A stretch of 64,000 bases of DNA from Lewinellaceae bacterium (lineage in GTDB: Bacteria; Bacteroidota; Bacteroidia; Chitinophagales; Saprospiraceae), in assembly GCA_020636315.1 (NCBI GenBank), contig JACJYA010000001.1, positions 248,001 to 312,000 on the forward strand, in the 5' to 3' direction. This document shows, in pieces, positions 41,209 through 49,139 of the stretch (position 1 is the stretch's first letter; each line of letters begins with the position of its first letter). Below the pieces are notes generated by a model. It made no database searches and was not told the DNA's origin. It saw only the letters and a list, made by a program, of their open reading frames with translations. A program made the position numbers and the translations under genes.

Positions 41209-42855
41209 TTAAGCCTGTTCGCGCATCATGTCCAGGCCCTGGCGCAGGATCTGCTGAACGGGCTGTTTGGATACACAGGCAAACTCACAGAGGGCAACGT
41301 CTTCCTCAATGAGTTCATAAATACCCAGGCCCTCGATTTTCTCGAAATCACCGATAAGGATGCATTTCATCAATTCCTGAGGGTAGATATCCATGGGTAA
41401 CATAGATTCATAGGTGCCCGTTACTACGAATGCCCGCTTTTCACCGTGCATATTCGTTTCCGCCCTTTTCTTCAGTTTGGGGAACAGGGCAGAGGGGAGG
41501 GTCGGTGAAATACTGGGGGTATTAAGGGCGGGGATCAGCCAGCCGAACAGCTCGTAATCATCCCCCTCCAGGACCACCGTCAGCTGGTCATCGTATATGT
41601 TCATGAAGCCTTCCGCTGTCTTCTTCTTTCCGGAGAGCACATCACCGGAGATCAGCCGGACATGGTCGTTGGCCAGATTGTCCTTGGCGAGGTCACCCAC
41701 ATTGGCGCCGATATAAGTGCGCACATACCGGGGTTGCCTGAGCTCGGCCCCCGTCAGGGCTATCACCCGCTGTGCATTGAAGCGTTGTTCTGTGAAGACC
41801 CGGCCTATGGTGGCGACGTCCTGTACGCCAAGCGTCCACACCTTATCACCGGCGCCGATGGGCCGGATGTGGTGGATCTGTATGCCGACGTTGCCCGCCG
41901 GGTGCTTGCCGTGGAAATAATGAACCTCTACGCCTTTGGCCTCGGTAAAGGCGGCATGGGGCTGCTCCTTGCCGCGGCCGTCGAGCCCGAGATAGACGGC
42001 GCCGTCGGTCAGCTTATTGAGCACATCCAGGCCTTTCTGGAAGGCTTCCTCCTGCCCTTCGATAATGAAATTGAGGTTGGGGGCAAGGGGAGCGGTATCA
42101 AAAGTAGAAATGAAAATATCGCGGGGCGCCACATCGTGCTCGGCAACAATATCAAACGGGCGCTGGCGGATCAAGGGCCACACCCCGGCGTCAAGGAGAT
42201 GGCTGACCAGTTCCTCCCGGCTGGCGGATTCAGGGTCAATCGCTTTCAGCTCGCGGTACTTGATTTCCTTATCGGCAAGGATAACGACCTCGGAAATGGA
42301 GCGCTTGGCTCCCCGGTTGATCGCAATAACCTCTCCGCTAACCGGCGCTACATACATGACCTCCGGGCGCTTCTTGTCGAAGAACAGGTGGTCACCCGCC
42401 TTGACTTCATCGCCGACTTCCACCATTACTTTGGGAATCGGAGAAATGCCGGGAAAATTCGGAGGCTGAACGGCAAAAGTCTTCGCCTGAACAGACTCAT
42501 CCAGCACCCGCTCCGCTTCGCCTTCCAGGTTGATGTTGTGCCCGCGGCGAAGGACGGTCACCGGTTTGCCTTCCAGGTATTCCGGCAGCCGGGGAGCGAA
42601 GAGTTCCTTCCAGTTGGGGAAAAGAGAGAAGTTGGCGCCCTTACTGGCTACACCGGATTGTTTAGCCTCGATGACCAGCAGATTGTCGGCAACCTGCAGA
42701 ATGATCATGAAGAAAACCAATACTGCTACGACAATAATGCCATAGAGGAGGTAGGTGCCATATCCTGAGCTGCTTCCTTCAGCCTGTGCCCAGCTGGCGT
42801 TGGCTGAAAGCACGGCAACAATAGTAAATACTGCCTTGCTCGTTTTATTATTCAT
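41209..42855 (-). CDS. nqrA: Na+-translocating NADH:quinone reductase subunit A with extra signal peptide and membrane anchor
   Basis: The 548-residue protein contains a complete NqrA from about residue 98 (VLRRGHNINLEGEAE) to the end, including YVAPVSGEVIAINRGAKR, DIFISTFDTAPLAP and MLPMDIYPQELMKCILIGDFEKIEGLGIYELIEEDVALCEF. The usual length is about 447; the extra 97 residues form a signal-peptide-like start (MNNKTSKAVFTIVAVLSANASWAQA) and a membrane helix (TYLLYGIIVVAVLVFFMIILQV, 35-56 region). With a cleaved signal, the helix would enter from outside and place NqrA in the cytoplasm, where it belongs. Known NqrA is soluble-faced and held by contacts only. First gene of nqrABCDEF; the only good promoter lies upstream. 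Confidence 0.93.
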   Translation of the reverse strand: MNNKTSKAVFTIVAVLSANASWAQAEGSSSGYGTYLLYGIIVVAVLVFFMIILQVADNLLVIEAKQSGVASKGANFSLFPNWKELFAPRLPEYLEGKPVTVLRRGHNINLEGEAERVLDESVQAKTFAVQPPNFPGISPIPKVMVEVGDEVKAGDHLFFDKKRPEVMYVAPVSGEVIAINRGAKRSISEVVILADKEIKYRELKAIDPESASREELVSHLLDAGVWPLIRQRPFDIVAEHDVAPRDIFISTFDTAPLAPNLNFIIEGQEEAFQKGLDVLNKLTDGAVYLGLDGRGKEQPHAAFTEAKGVEVHYFHGKHPAGNVGIQIHHIRPIGAGDKVWTLGVQDVATIGRVFTEQRFNAQRVIALTGAELRQPRYVRTYIGANVGDLAKDNLANDHVRLISGDVLSGKKKTAEGFMNIYDDQLTVVLEGDDYELFGWLIPALNTPSISPTLPSALFPKLKKRAETNMHGEKRAFVVTGTYESMLPMDIYPQELMKCILIGDFEKIEGLGIYELIEEDVALCEFACVSKQPVQQILRQGLDMMREQA

Positions 42856-42936
42856 TCGTTTTGACGTTTGTTAGTACTCAGCTTCACAGCGTAAACCTAT
42901 GATAACCAAGTATAATAGGCTTCTCAAAAAACACCG

Positions 42937-42968
42937 CAAAGATATAAAGCTTTTCACGTAAAAAAGAA
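42937..42968 (-). promoter_or_regulatory. Putative promoter of the nqr operon
   Basis: On the minus strand TATCTTTG (complement at 42937-42944) matches the TAnnTTTG -7 element, about 82 bp upstream of the nqrA ATG. A T-rich stretch is found near the expected -33 position. A long leader of about 75 nt would result. Confidence 0.5.
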
Positions 42969-43302
42969 CCTAGCTTTTGGTAAAGTTCAGAGGGGGAAAT
43001 TATTTAGACCGTATCTAAATAAAAAGAGATTGTCCTTTGTTTTCAAGGGCTTACAAAGCAAGGAAAGGAGAATTTCTCTTTGAGGCCTACATGTGGGTAA
43101 GGAGCCTGCGGCAGATGCTTTTGTTGTCGGCGCGAAGGGCTGGGGATTTAACTCTCGCTTTGCATTCTCCCAGGGGCATATTGTTTGCAGAAATACCCTT
43201 CCCGCCAAATTCTGTTAACATTACGTTATTTACAGGCCTGGGCGGCGGGGGTGGTTCAAATCCTGAAAAAAAAGATGCCTGTTATCAACTTGTAAAAGGC
43301 CT
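42969..43302. other. Non-coding region upstream of nqr with possible solo element end
   Basis: TTA followed by GACCGTATCTAAATAAAAAG (43004-43026) resembles the ends of the palindromic elements (GA..GT.T.TAAAT, compare 31868), but no partner end is visible. A small reading frame at 43037-43336 has no family resemblance. I see nothing else before the repeat at 43303. Confidence 0.35.
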
Positions 43303-43460
43303 GAAATTTAAGCGGCAAGGGAAAATTGCCGCTTAAAGATGGCCTTCAAGCGCTGATTTATTCCATTTCATTCCCTGCCTGCTCGACCGCCTCGCGGGCA
43401 GGCAGGCATCAGCCGCTTCGCTCGTGTCCCATTAGCGCTTGAATTATCACAACTTAAAAT
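43303..43460. repeat. Double-hairpin repeat (TTAAGCGGCAA family), full copy 2 with nested insertion
   Basis: First hairpin TTTAAGCGGCAA/TTGCCGCTTAAA (43307-43337) and second hairpin arms TTCAAGCGCT (43345-43354) and AGCGCTTGAA (43434-43443) match copy 1 at 13633-13725. About 75 bp with its own hairpin (CCTGCCTGC...GGCAGGCAGG) fills the loop of the second hairpin, so one repeat seems inserted in another. Confidence 0.8.
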
Positions 43461-43507
43461 AAATGTGTCCGGCTACTTAACAATCCAAATAGTGCCCGGT
43501 GGTGTAG

Positions 43508-44290
43508 CTACTCCGGGAAATAGGTTGCCATCAGTTCCTCGTAGGCTTCTGTATTTCTGACCTCTTCCAGGTCCGGGTCCATCCGGACGAATTCAGCATC
43601 GTAGAAGCCGTTCGCAAAAGCCAGTTCCAGGGCAGACAAGGCTTCTTCGGTGTTGCCGGAGATGGCGTGAAGCCGGGCCATTTCGTAAGGAGCATCCGGG
43701 TCTTCGGGGTTGATGAGCAATACCGTGTCGAAGCATTCGTAGGCATCCTCGTAATAACCGGCATCCAGGTACAGAAAACCCAGCTCGTACCATGCCGTTT
43801 CATCCATAGGGTTGATGGTCAGCAGATCGAGCAATTTCTCTTCGGCCTTTTCATAATCGCCCTCTTCGGCGTAGATCAGCCCCAGGTAATACAGAGCATC
43901 GGTATTTTCCGGGTCGAGCTCTGCCATTTGTTGGAAAGCCTCAATAGCCCTGTCGGTTTGCCCGTCCAGATAATAGGCGAACCCGAGCCCGAACGCCGCA
44001 TCGGGGTCACTGTCCGAAAAGTCATCCAACTGCTCGATGGCATCGTCATAATTGCCCTCCTCAAGGGTGTTGAACGCTGCGCCAACATCTTCATTTTCAA
44101 TATTTTCAGGGCGCCGGGGGCCGCTCAGGCCCATCTTTTTGTCTTTGGGCTTGGTCCTGGTCTTTACCATGGCCATGCTGCCACTGCCGAATTTCGCTGT
44201 TTTGCCGGAAGCGGTGACCCTGTCATTCTGCCCGTAAACACTAATCTGAAACAATAAAGGCAAGAGTAAAAGGAGCAAAGTATTTTTCAT
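43508..44290 (-). CDS. Secreted/periplasmic TPR protein
   Basis: The 260-residue protein has a signal peptide (MKNTLLLLLLPLLFQISVYGQ), a Lys/Arg-rich linker (KTRTKPKDKKMG), and five to six tetratricopeptide repeats from about residue 70 to the end (AFGLGFAYYLDGQTDRAIEAFQQMAELDPENTDALYYLGLIYAEEGDYEKAEEKLLDLL...). TPR arrays mediate protein contacts. It is directly downstream of the caspase-like gene at 44324 (33-bp gap), so the two are likely co-transcribed, and the neighbouring protein at 45825 fuses a caspase domain to TPRs. A scaffold role for the caspase-like protein is a reasonable inference. Confidence 0.8.
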   Translation of the reverse strand: MKNTLLLLLLPLLFQISVYGQNDRVTASGKTAKFGSGSMAMVKTRTKPKDKKMGLSGPRRPENIENEDVGAAFNTLEEGNYDDAIEQLDDFSDSDPDAAFGLGFAYYLDGQTDRAIEAFQQMAELDPENTDALYYLGLIYAEEGDYEKAEEKLLDLLTINPMDETAWYELGFLYLDAGYYEDAYECFDTVLLINPEDPDAPYEMARLHAISGNTEEALSALELAFANGFYDAEFVRMDPDLEEVRNTEAYEELMATYFPE

Positions 44291-44323
44291 AATAAATGGA
44301 TTTTAAAGTGTGGTTTAATGCTA

Positions 44324-45667
44324 TTAATTGTTCAGGCTCTGAATAAATTCCTGCAGGCCCTGCGCGCCAGGATTGTCACTGGCATTCTGGATTACCGTAA
44401 GGATATCCTTTTGAATATCCGGATCGACATAATCTATGAACTCCTGGATCGCATCCTGAAGGGACATGTTGAAAAATTCAGGGTCGGGTTCATTATAATC
44501 TTCTATGGCAAAGTTGAATATAAGGTCGATGGTTTCCGGGTCATATCCATATTCCCCCATTCCGTCGTGATAACTTTGATAGGCCTTGTCAAGTTCATCC
44601 TGGCTGACCGCTCCATTGTCCAGGGTCATAGCATAGAGTAGGATATAGGGCAGGTCTTCCAAAGCCAGTTCTTCCATCTCTCCCTCGTCGAACTCCATCT
44701 CCCATTCCTCCGCATAATCATCTTCGTCAAAATCATCCAGTTCCAGGTTGTCATAATAATCATCACCTTCTTCATCAACCTCAAACATATCCAGCCCCAG
44801 TTCGTCATAGGAAACCTCCTCCTGATAATTTTCCTTACCCTCGGAATACATTTTTTTATTGCCGGCAACGATCAGGAACTGAGGGCGCTGGTCCGGCTTC
44901 TTTTTCTGCACCTCATCTCTCGTTTTTTTGAGCATGCTCGCCCAGGATGTCGGATTTTCTGCGAAAACCATCCCGTCCAGCAATACATTGGTCAGTTCAT
45001 TAACAAAATAGGACCCATCCTCATCATTGGTATAGGCGAACTGGCCGGGAGAAGCGCCGGAGGCAATGATATGGCCGCTGAAACTGGTGAGAAGGGCCAG
45101 GTTCTGCATTTTGTTTCCATCCGGCTGGCCCGGCTTGTCCTTTTTCAACCCCTGCGCCCGTTTGTTGGCGCTATCGTCCCCCGGCACGTTGTTGCAACTG
45201 TTGCCGATGGTGATGGACATGCGCGGCCCTTTTTTGATCAATACCTGATGGACCCAATCGAGGGGCACGCCGCAGCTTTTCAGGCCTTCGCCGCCCGTGG
45301 GCGCCTCATTTTCTACGCAGTAATACATCAATGGCCAGATCACATTATCATCTTCGGTGCGGAAGCCATGGCCCGAATAGAAAAAAACGACCACATCATC
45401 CGGGCCGCAGGTAAAGCCCTGGAAAAAGTTGTAAGCATCCTGCTGGCTGAAGCCGTAGGTGTATTTTTGAATGCCCATGCCGGCATCCTCGGCAAGCCAT
45501 TCCAGCGTAGAGGTCAAATTGACATCGTCGATCTCACAGCCCTTGCTGATGTCCTGGTTGTATTGGTCAATACTGAGGATGAGGTGAAGTGTACTCTGGG
45601 CCGGCAAGTCCAACGGTTGGGCAAAAGCAAAGAGCAGTAGAATGAATAAGAGTTTTAGCGGTTTCAT
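44324..45667 (-). CDS. Caspase-fold (C14) protein with acidic region
   Basis: The 447-residue product has a signal peptide (about 1-24) and a caspase-like domain at about 28-270. The His of the dyad is H100 in VVVFFYSGHGF. The presumed catalytic Cys is C158 in MSITIGNSCNNVPG, where most bacterial members have DACR or DACH, so activity or specificity may be altered. A strongly acidic stretch follows (about 285-345; VDEEGDDYYDNLELDDFDED), then a helical tail. The orientation and 33-bp gap suggest co-expression with the TPR gene downstream. Export is expected, so it would act in the periplasm or outside, unlike cytosolic cell-death caspases. Confidence 0.75.
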   Translation of the reverse strand: MKPLKLLFILLLFAFAQPLDLPAQSTLHLILSIDQYNQDISKGCEIDDVNLTSTLEWLAEDAGMGIQKYTYGFSQQDAYNFFQGFTCGPDDVVVFFYSGHGFRTEDDNVIWPLMYYCVENEAPTGGEGLKSCGVPLDWVHQVLIKKGPRMSITIGNSCNNVPGDDSANKRAQGLKKDKPGQPDGNKMQNLALLTSFSGHIIASGASPGQFAYTNDEDGSYFVNELTNVLLDGMVFAENPTSWASMLKKTRDEVQKKKPDQRPQFLIVAGNKKMYSEGKENYQEEVSYDELGLDMFEVDEEGDDYYDNLELDDFDEDDYAEEWEMEFDEGEMEELALEDLPYILLYAMTLDNGAVSQDELDKAYQSYHDGMGEYGYDPETIDLIFNFAIEDYNEPDPEFFNMSLQDAIQEFIDYVDPDIQKDILTVIQNASDNPGAQGLQEFIQSLNN

Positions 45668-45824
45668 CTCAACTATTTTAGGTATAGGTTAATCCTCGTC
45701 GAAATTTGTGCTGTCGCTTAATACAAACAGCAAAAAATAACACTCTTGCGGTTTCGTTCAAAAGAATCCGGAGATTTATTTGATAAACTGCACGTTGGTT
45801 ACCTTCCGTAACCTCAGAATAATG

Positions 45825-48389
45825 CTACCTCCCGGGAAAAAACTCGCTCATCAACGCTCTATACCGTTCATTCTCCCGGAGCGGCTCCAGGGCCTCATCT
45901 GTTGTTATCTTTTCATAGTAATCTTCATTGGCGGCGCGGGCTTTTTCCAGGGTGGTTTCCAGGGCGTCCAGGGCTGCTTCCTGTTGACCGAGCAGTGTGT
46001 AACAGGTGCAAAGCCAGTAGTACCCGGAAGGGGCCTCCGGGCCGAGTGCTACAGCCTCCTGGAAAGCCTTCAAAGCAGGGCCGGAAGCCTCGTACTGCGT
46101 CAGCAAATTATACCCCAGCTGTTGCAGGAATTCGATCTTATCATCAGAAGTAAAGGGGGCGCCCTCGAGCAATACGGCTATCTTCTCCCATTGATCCTGC
46201 ACCCCATATACGATGCCCAGGTTGAGGTAAATGGGGAAGTTTTCAGGGTCGAGCCGAACCACTTCGAGAAATTGATCCTCCGCCTCCTCTAAACGGCCGA
46301 GAACAAAATAAAGGATCCCGAGGTTCTGATGAGCTTCTGAAAAGCCGGGCTCAATACCTATTGCTGACAGGAATTGCTCTTCTGCATCCTCCGGCTGTTC
46401 CCGGGAAAAGTAAAATACTCCCAGGCTCAGATGGGCCTGTGCGTACTCCGGCCTGAGCTCAATAGCCCGGCGGTACATGGCTTCCGCCGAATCGGCCTGC
46501 CCGAGGTAGTCGTACAGATTGCCCAGTTCGAAATACGCTTCAGGGTAGCCGGGGTCGAGCCGGAGCGCCTGCCGGTACATGCTGTCGGCTTCCGCTTCCC
46601 TGCCGTCATAAAGGCTGAGCAACAACCCCAGGTTAAAATAATTGTCCCTGTATTTCGGGCCCAGTTCAATGCCCTTGCGGTACATGGAGTCGGCAGCACT
46701 GTATTGCTCCTCCTCGACCAGGAGGTTACCCAGGTTGGCGTAGGCGGAGGAGAAATCCGGCTTGAGGGCAATTGCTTTCCGGTAATGCGCTTCGGCCGCC
46801 TCAAGATCGCCCTGCCGTTTGTATTCAATGGCCAGGTTGTTGTAGGGAATGGCCCAGGTAGGCGAGATCTCAATGGCCTTCTGAAGATGGCCGATGCCTT
46901 TTTCCTGTTCTCCCAGTTCCGGCAGCAATATTCCCAGTTCATTATGTATATAGGCGGCGCCGCTTTCCAGTTCAAGCGCATTTTCCTGTTTTTCCAAAGC
47001 AAGGCGGTAGAGCGAATCCTGGCTGGCGGCCTGTTCCGCTTCCAGCCGAAGGGCCAGGCCCTCAAAGTAGTATTGTTTGGCCCGTGTGGGCCGGTATCTG
47101 GGGTCCTGAGGGCCGAAGATCTCGGCAGCTTTTTCCAGGTAACGGGGAAAACGGCCGTATTTATCGTCATACTGTGCCCGCTGGGCCAGTTCTCCGGGGT
47201 CCGTCTTAAGGTAGGCATTGATGGCCTGTTGCACCGAGTCCATCAGCGCAATGGAGAAGCGTTCATCAATAAAGCTCCTCAGCGGAATGAAGTTGGTATC
47301 GGCATAAAGGCGGCCGTAGAAATCTAATGCCGAGCGGCCTTCCGGGCTGAGCAACCTGCCCTTTTTCAGCGCTTCGTCAAAACCCACATAGTTGTTATAA
47401 CCGTCTTTCGTTGCCAGTTTGGTGAGCACTTCTTCCTCCAGGCTTCTTTCCAGTTCTTCCTTCTCCACACTTTTCATTTCCTCCAGCGTAGCTTCATCGA
47501 CCTGGAAAAGCGCCTCCTTTTTCAGCCCCCCGAAAATATCGGGGTGCTGCGCTTTATCGGTCTCTTTCCGAACCTTATCCTGGAGGAAATCTTCCAGTTC
47601 GTAAAGGTCCACCACATCTTTGGCGCCCTGATTGGCCCTGCCCTTGAGTCCCTGGATCAGATAATAGGAAAATACGCCGCGGCCGCCGCCCAACGCTCTC
47701 TTCTCCTGAGCGAGTTCATACGGCTGGCAGGACATGATCCGGACCTCGCTGGCATAGCGTTTCATCAGTTCAGCCGCCGTCGCCTGCCGACCTCCGGCGC
47801 CCTGCCCGGCCAGGGCGCCCGAATGACAGGCATCGGTAATAATTACTACTTTCGCATTCTTTTTGCTCAGCTCGCGGATAATGTGCTCATTGAGGTAATC
47901 CAGGCCTATCGCATTGAGGCGGTAATTATTAAATGGTGTGTCGTAGGCCAGCAAATAGCCTTTTTCCTCGTCGTTCCTGGTTTCCACATCGCCATGGCCG
48001 GCAAAATAGAAAATAGCCTGGTCACCGTCGCCGGCTTTTTTCACCAGCCATTCCAGCGCCGATTGAATGCGGGCCAGAGTAGCCTCCTCATTGATCAGGC
48101 TTTTCAGTTCCCGCCGGCCCAGTTCACCGCCGGCTCTCGATTTCAGGAAATTCACAAACGCCTTTGCATCCTTATGAGCATAGCTCAGGTCCCTGATCCC
48201 TTCATCCTGATATTCGGAAATGCCTACCACCACCGCATAGGTGCGGATTCCCTCCGGATGAAAGGAAAGGGTTTGGCCATAGGAGGCCAGCCCTGACAGC
48301 AGAAAAACGATGGCAAACAGTTTCCTCACAGCAAGCGTATTGAAAACATCCTGTCGAAAAAAGCCCATAATGCCAAAGGCAGATGCCAT
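45825..48389 (-). CDS. Caspase (C14)-TPR fusion protein
   Basis: The 854-residue protein contains a complete caspase-fold domain at about 48-300: H132 in DQAIFYFAGHGD and C188 in VVIITDACHSGA, both canonical. A linker follows, then ten or more TPRs from about 455 to 840 (NELGILLPELGEQEKGIGHLQKAIEISPTWAIPYNNLAIEYKRQGDLEAAEAHYRKAI...). The best signal peptide is VRKLFAIVFLLSGLASYGQ, which begins with a GTG at 48329; the ATGs at 48389 and 48368 add an N-terminal stretch. Thus the true start may be 48329. Export is likely. It lies 157 bp upstream of the second caspase gene on the same strand. Substrate and activator are unknown. Confidence 0.8.
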   Translation of the reverse strand: MASAFGIMGFFRQDVFNTLAVRKLFAIVFLLSGLASYGQTLSFHPEGIRTYAVVVGISEYQDEGIRDLSYAHKDAKAFVNFLKSRAGGELGRRELKSLINEEATLARIQSALEWLVKKAGDGDQAIFYFAGHGDVETRNDEEKGYLLAYDTPFNNYRLNAIGLDYLNEHIIRELSKKNAKVVIITDACHSGALAGQGAGGRQATAAELMKRYASEVRIMSCQPYELAQEKRALGGGRGVFSYYLIQGLKGRANQGAKDVVDLYELEDFLQDKVRKETDKAQHPDIFGGLKKEALFQVDEATLEEMKSVEKEELERSLEEEVLTKLATKDGYNNYVGFDEALKKGRLLSPEGRSALDFYGRLYADTNFIPLRSFIDERFSIALMDSVQQAINAYLKTDPGELAQRAQYDDKYGRFPRYLEKAAEIFGPQDPRYRPTRAKQYYFEGLALRLEAEQAASQDSLYRLALEKQENALELESGAAYIHNELGILLPELGEQEKGIGHLQKAIEISPTWAIPYNNLAIEYKRQGDLEAAEAHYRKAIALKPDFSSAYANLGNLLVEEEQYSAADSMYRKGIELGPKYRDNYFNLGLLLSLYDGREAEADSMYRQALRLDPGYPEAYFELGNLYDYLGQADSAEAMYRRAIELRPEYAQAHLSLGVFYFSREQPEDAEEQFLSAIGIEPGFSEAHQNLGILYFVLGRLEEAEDQFLEVVRLDPENFPIYLNLGIVYGVQDQWEKIAVLLEGAPFTSDDKIEFLQQLGYNLLTQYEASGPALKAFQEAVALGPEAPSGYYWLCTCYTLLGQQEAALDALETTLEKARAANEDYYEKITTDEALEPLRENERYRALMSEFFPGR

Positions 48390-48429
48390 TCCTCAAAATT
48401 AATAAATGTACCGCATTGATCCTTCAACG

Positions 48430-49071
48430 TTATTCCGAATTGGAAAAACGCTGACTGTAGTAGGCCTTTGACCAGCTAACCAGTGCAAAAGATGCAATGA
48501 TGACATATACTACCATCACCAGTGAAAAAAGATAAGCGCCACGGCTGAAATACAACCCTATATAAATGAGGTCAACAACGATCCAGTACGCCCAGTTGTC
48601 CAGAACCTTCCGGACGAGGATCAGGGTGGCGATGATGGAAAAAACCGTAGTAAAGGCGTCCCAGTAAGTTGCGGCGGCCGGGGTATATTCATCAAAAAAG
48701 TAACCAAACGCCAAGGACCCGGCAGTGCCGCCCGCCAATAGGAGCAGATGCTGCCGGGCACTGAGGCGGCTGACGGGCATCCCCTCCCCTTCCCTCCCGC
48801 CGTACTTCCATTGATACAACCCCACAATTGCCATGGCCACGTAGAAGAGCTGAAGCAAAGCATCGAGATACAGGCCGTAGAAAAAGAAGGAAGCATAGGC
48901 CCAAAGGCTACAGCTGATGATACCCCAGAACCAGCACCACACCTTTTCCCGGGCGGCCAGCACCACGTAAATGAGCGCAGTGATGGTCACCACCCAATCG
49001 ATCCAGCTGAGTGCGGCGGCTTCCCGAAGGATGGTTGCTAACATAGTGAAATGGAATAGCGGTAAAAGCAA
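48430..49071 (-). CDS. pnuC: PnuC-family nicotinamide riboside transporter
   Basis: The 213-residue protein has about seven membrane helices and the PnuC hallmarks: ITALIYVVLAAREKVWCWFWGIISC, LYLDALLQLFYVAMAIVGLYQWKYGG and NWAYWIVVDLIYIGLYFSRGAYL. PnuC imports nicotinamide riboside by facilitated diffusion for NAD salvage. ATG 49044 (MLATILREAAA) is an equally good start and would make 204 residues. No NAD-salvage kinase (NadR) is next to it here. It lies 68 bp downstream of the OmpA-family gene and 40 bp upstream of the caspase-TPR gene, all on the minus strand. Confidence 0.88.
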   Translation of the reverse strand: MLLPLFHFTMLATILREAAALSWIDWVVTITALIYVVLAAREKVWCWFWGIISCSLWAYASFFFYGLYLDALLQLFYVAMAIVGLYQWKYGGREGEGMPVSRLSARQHLLLLAGGTAGSLAFGYFFDEYTPAAATYWDAFTTVFSIIATLILVRKVLDNWAYWIVVDLIYIGLYFSRGAYLFSLVMVVYVIIASFALVSWSKAYYSQRFSNSE

Positions 49072-49139
49072 ACGCGAACGCCGTCGCCAAACCTATGGCT
49101 GACGGCGTCCGCGTTCTGTCATCCCGAAGAAACTTTTCT

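Noticed and set aside
43037..43336. Short plus-strand frame upstream of nqrA
   Set aside because: Its end overlaps the double-hairpin repeat and the product has no resemblance to known proteins.
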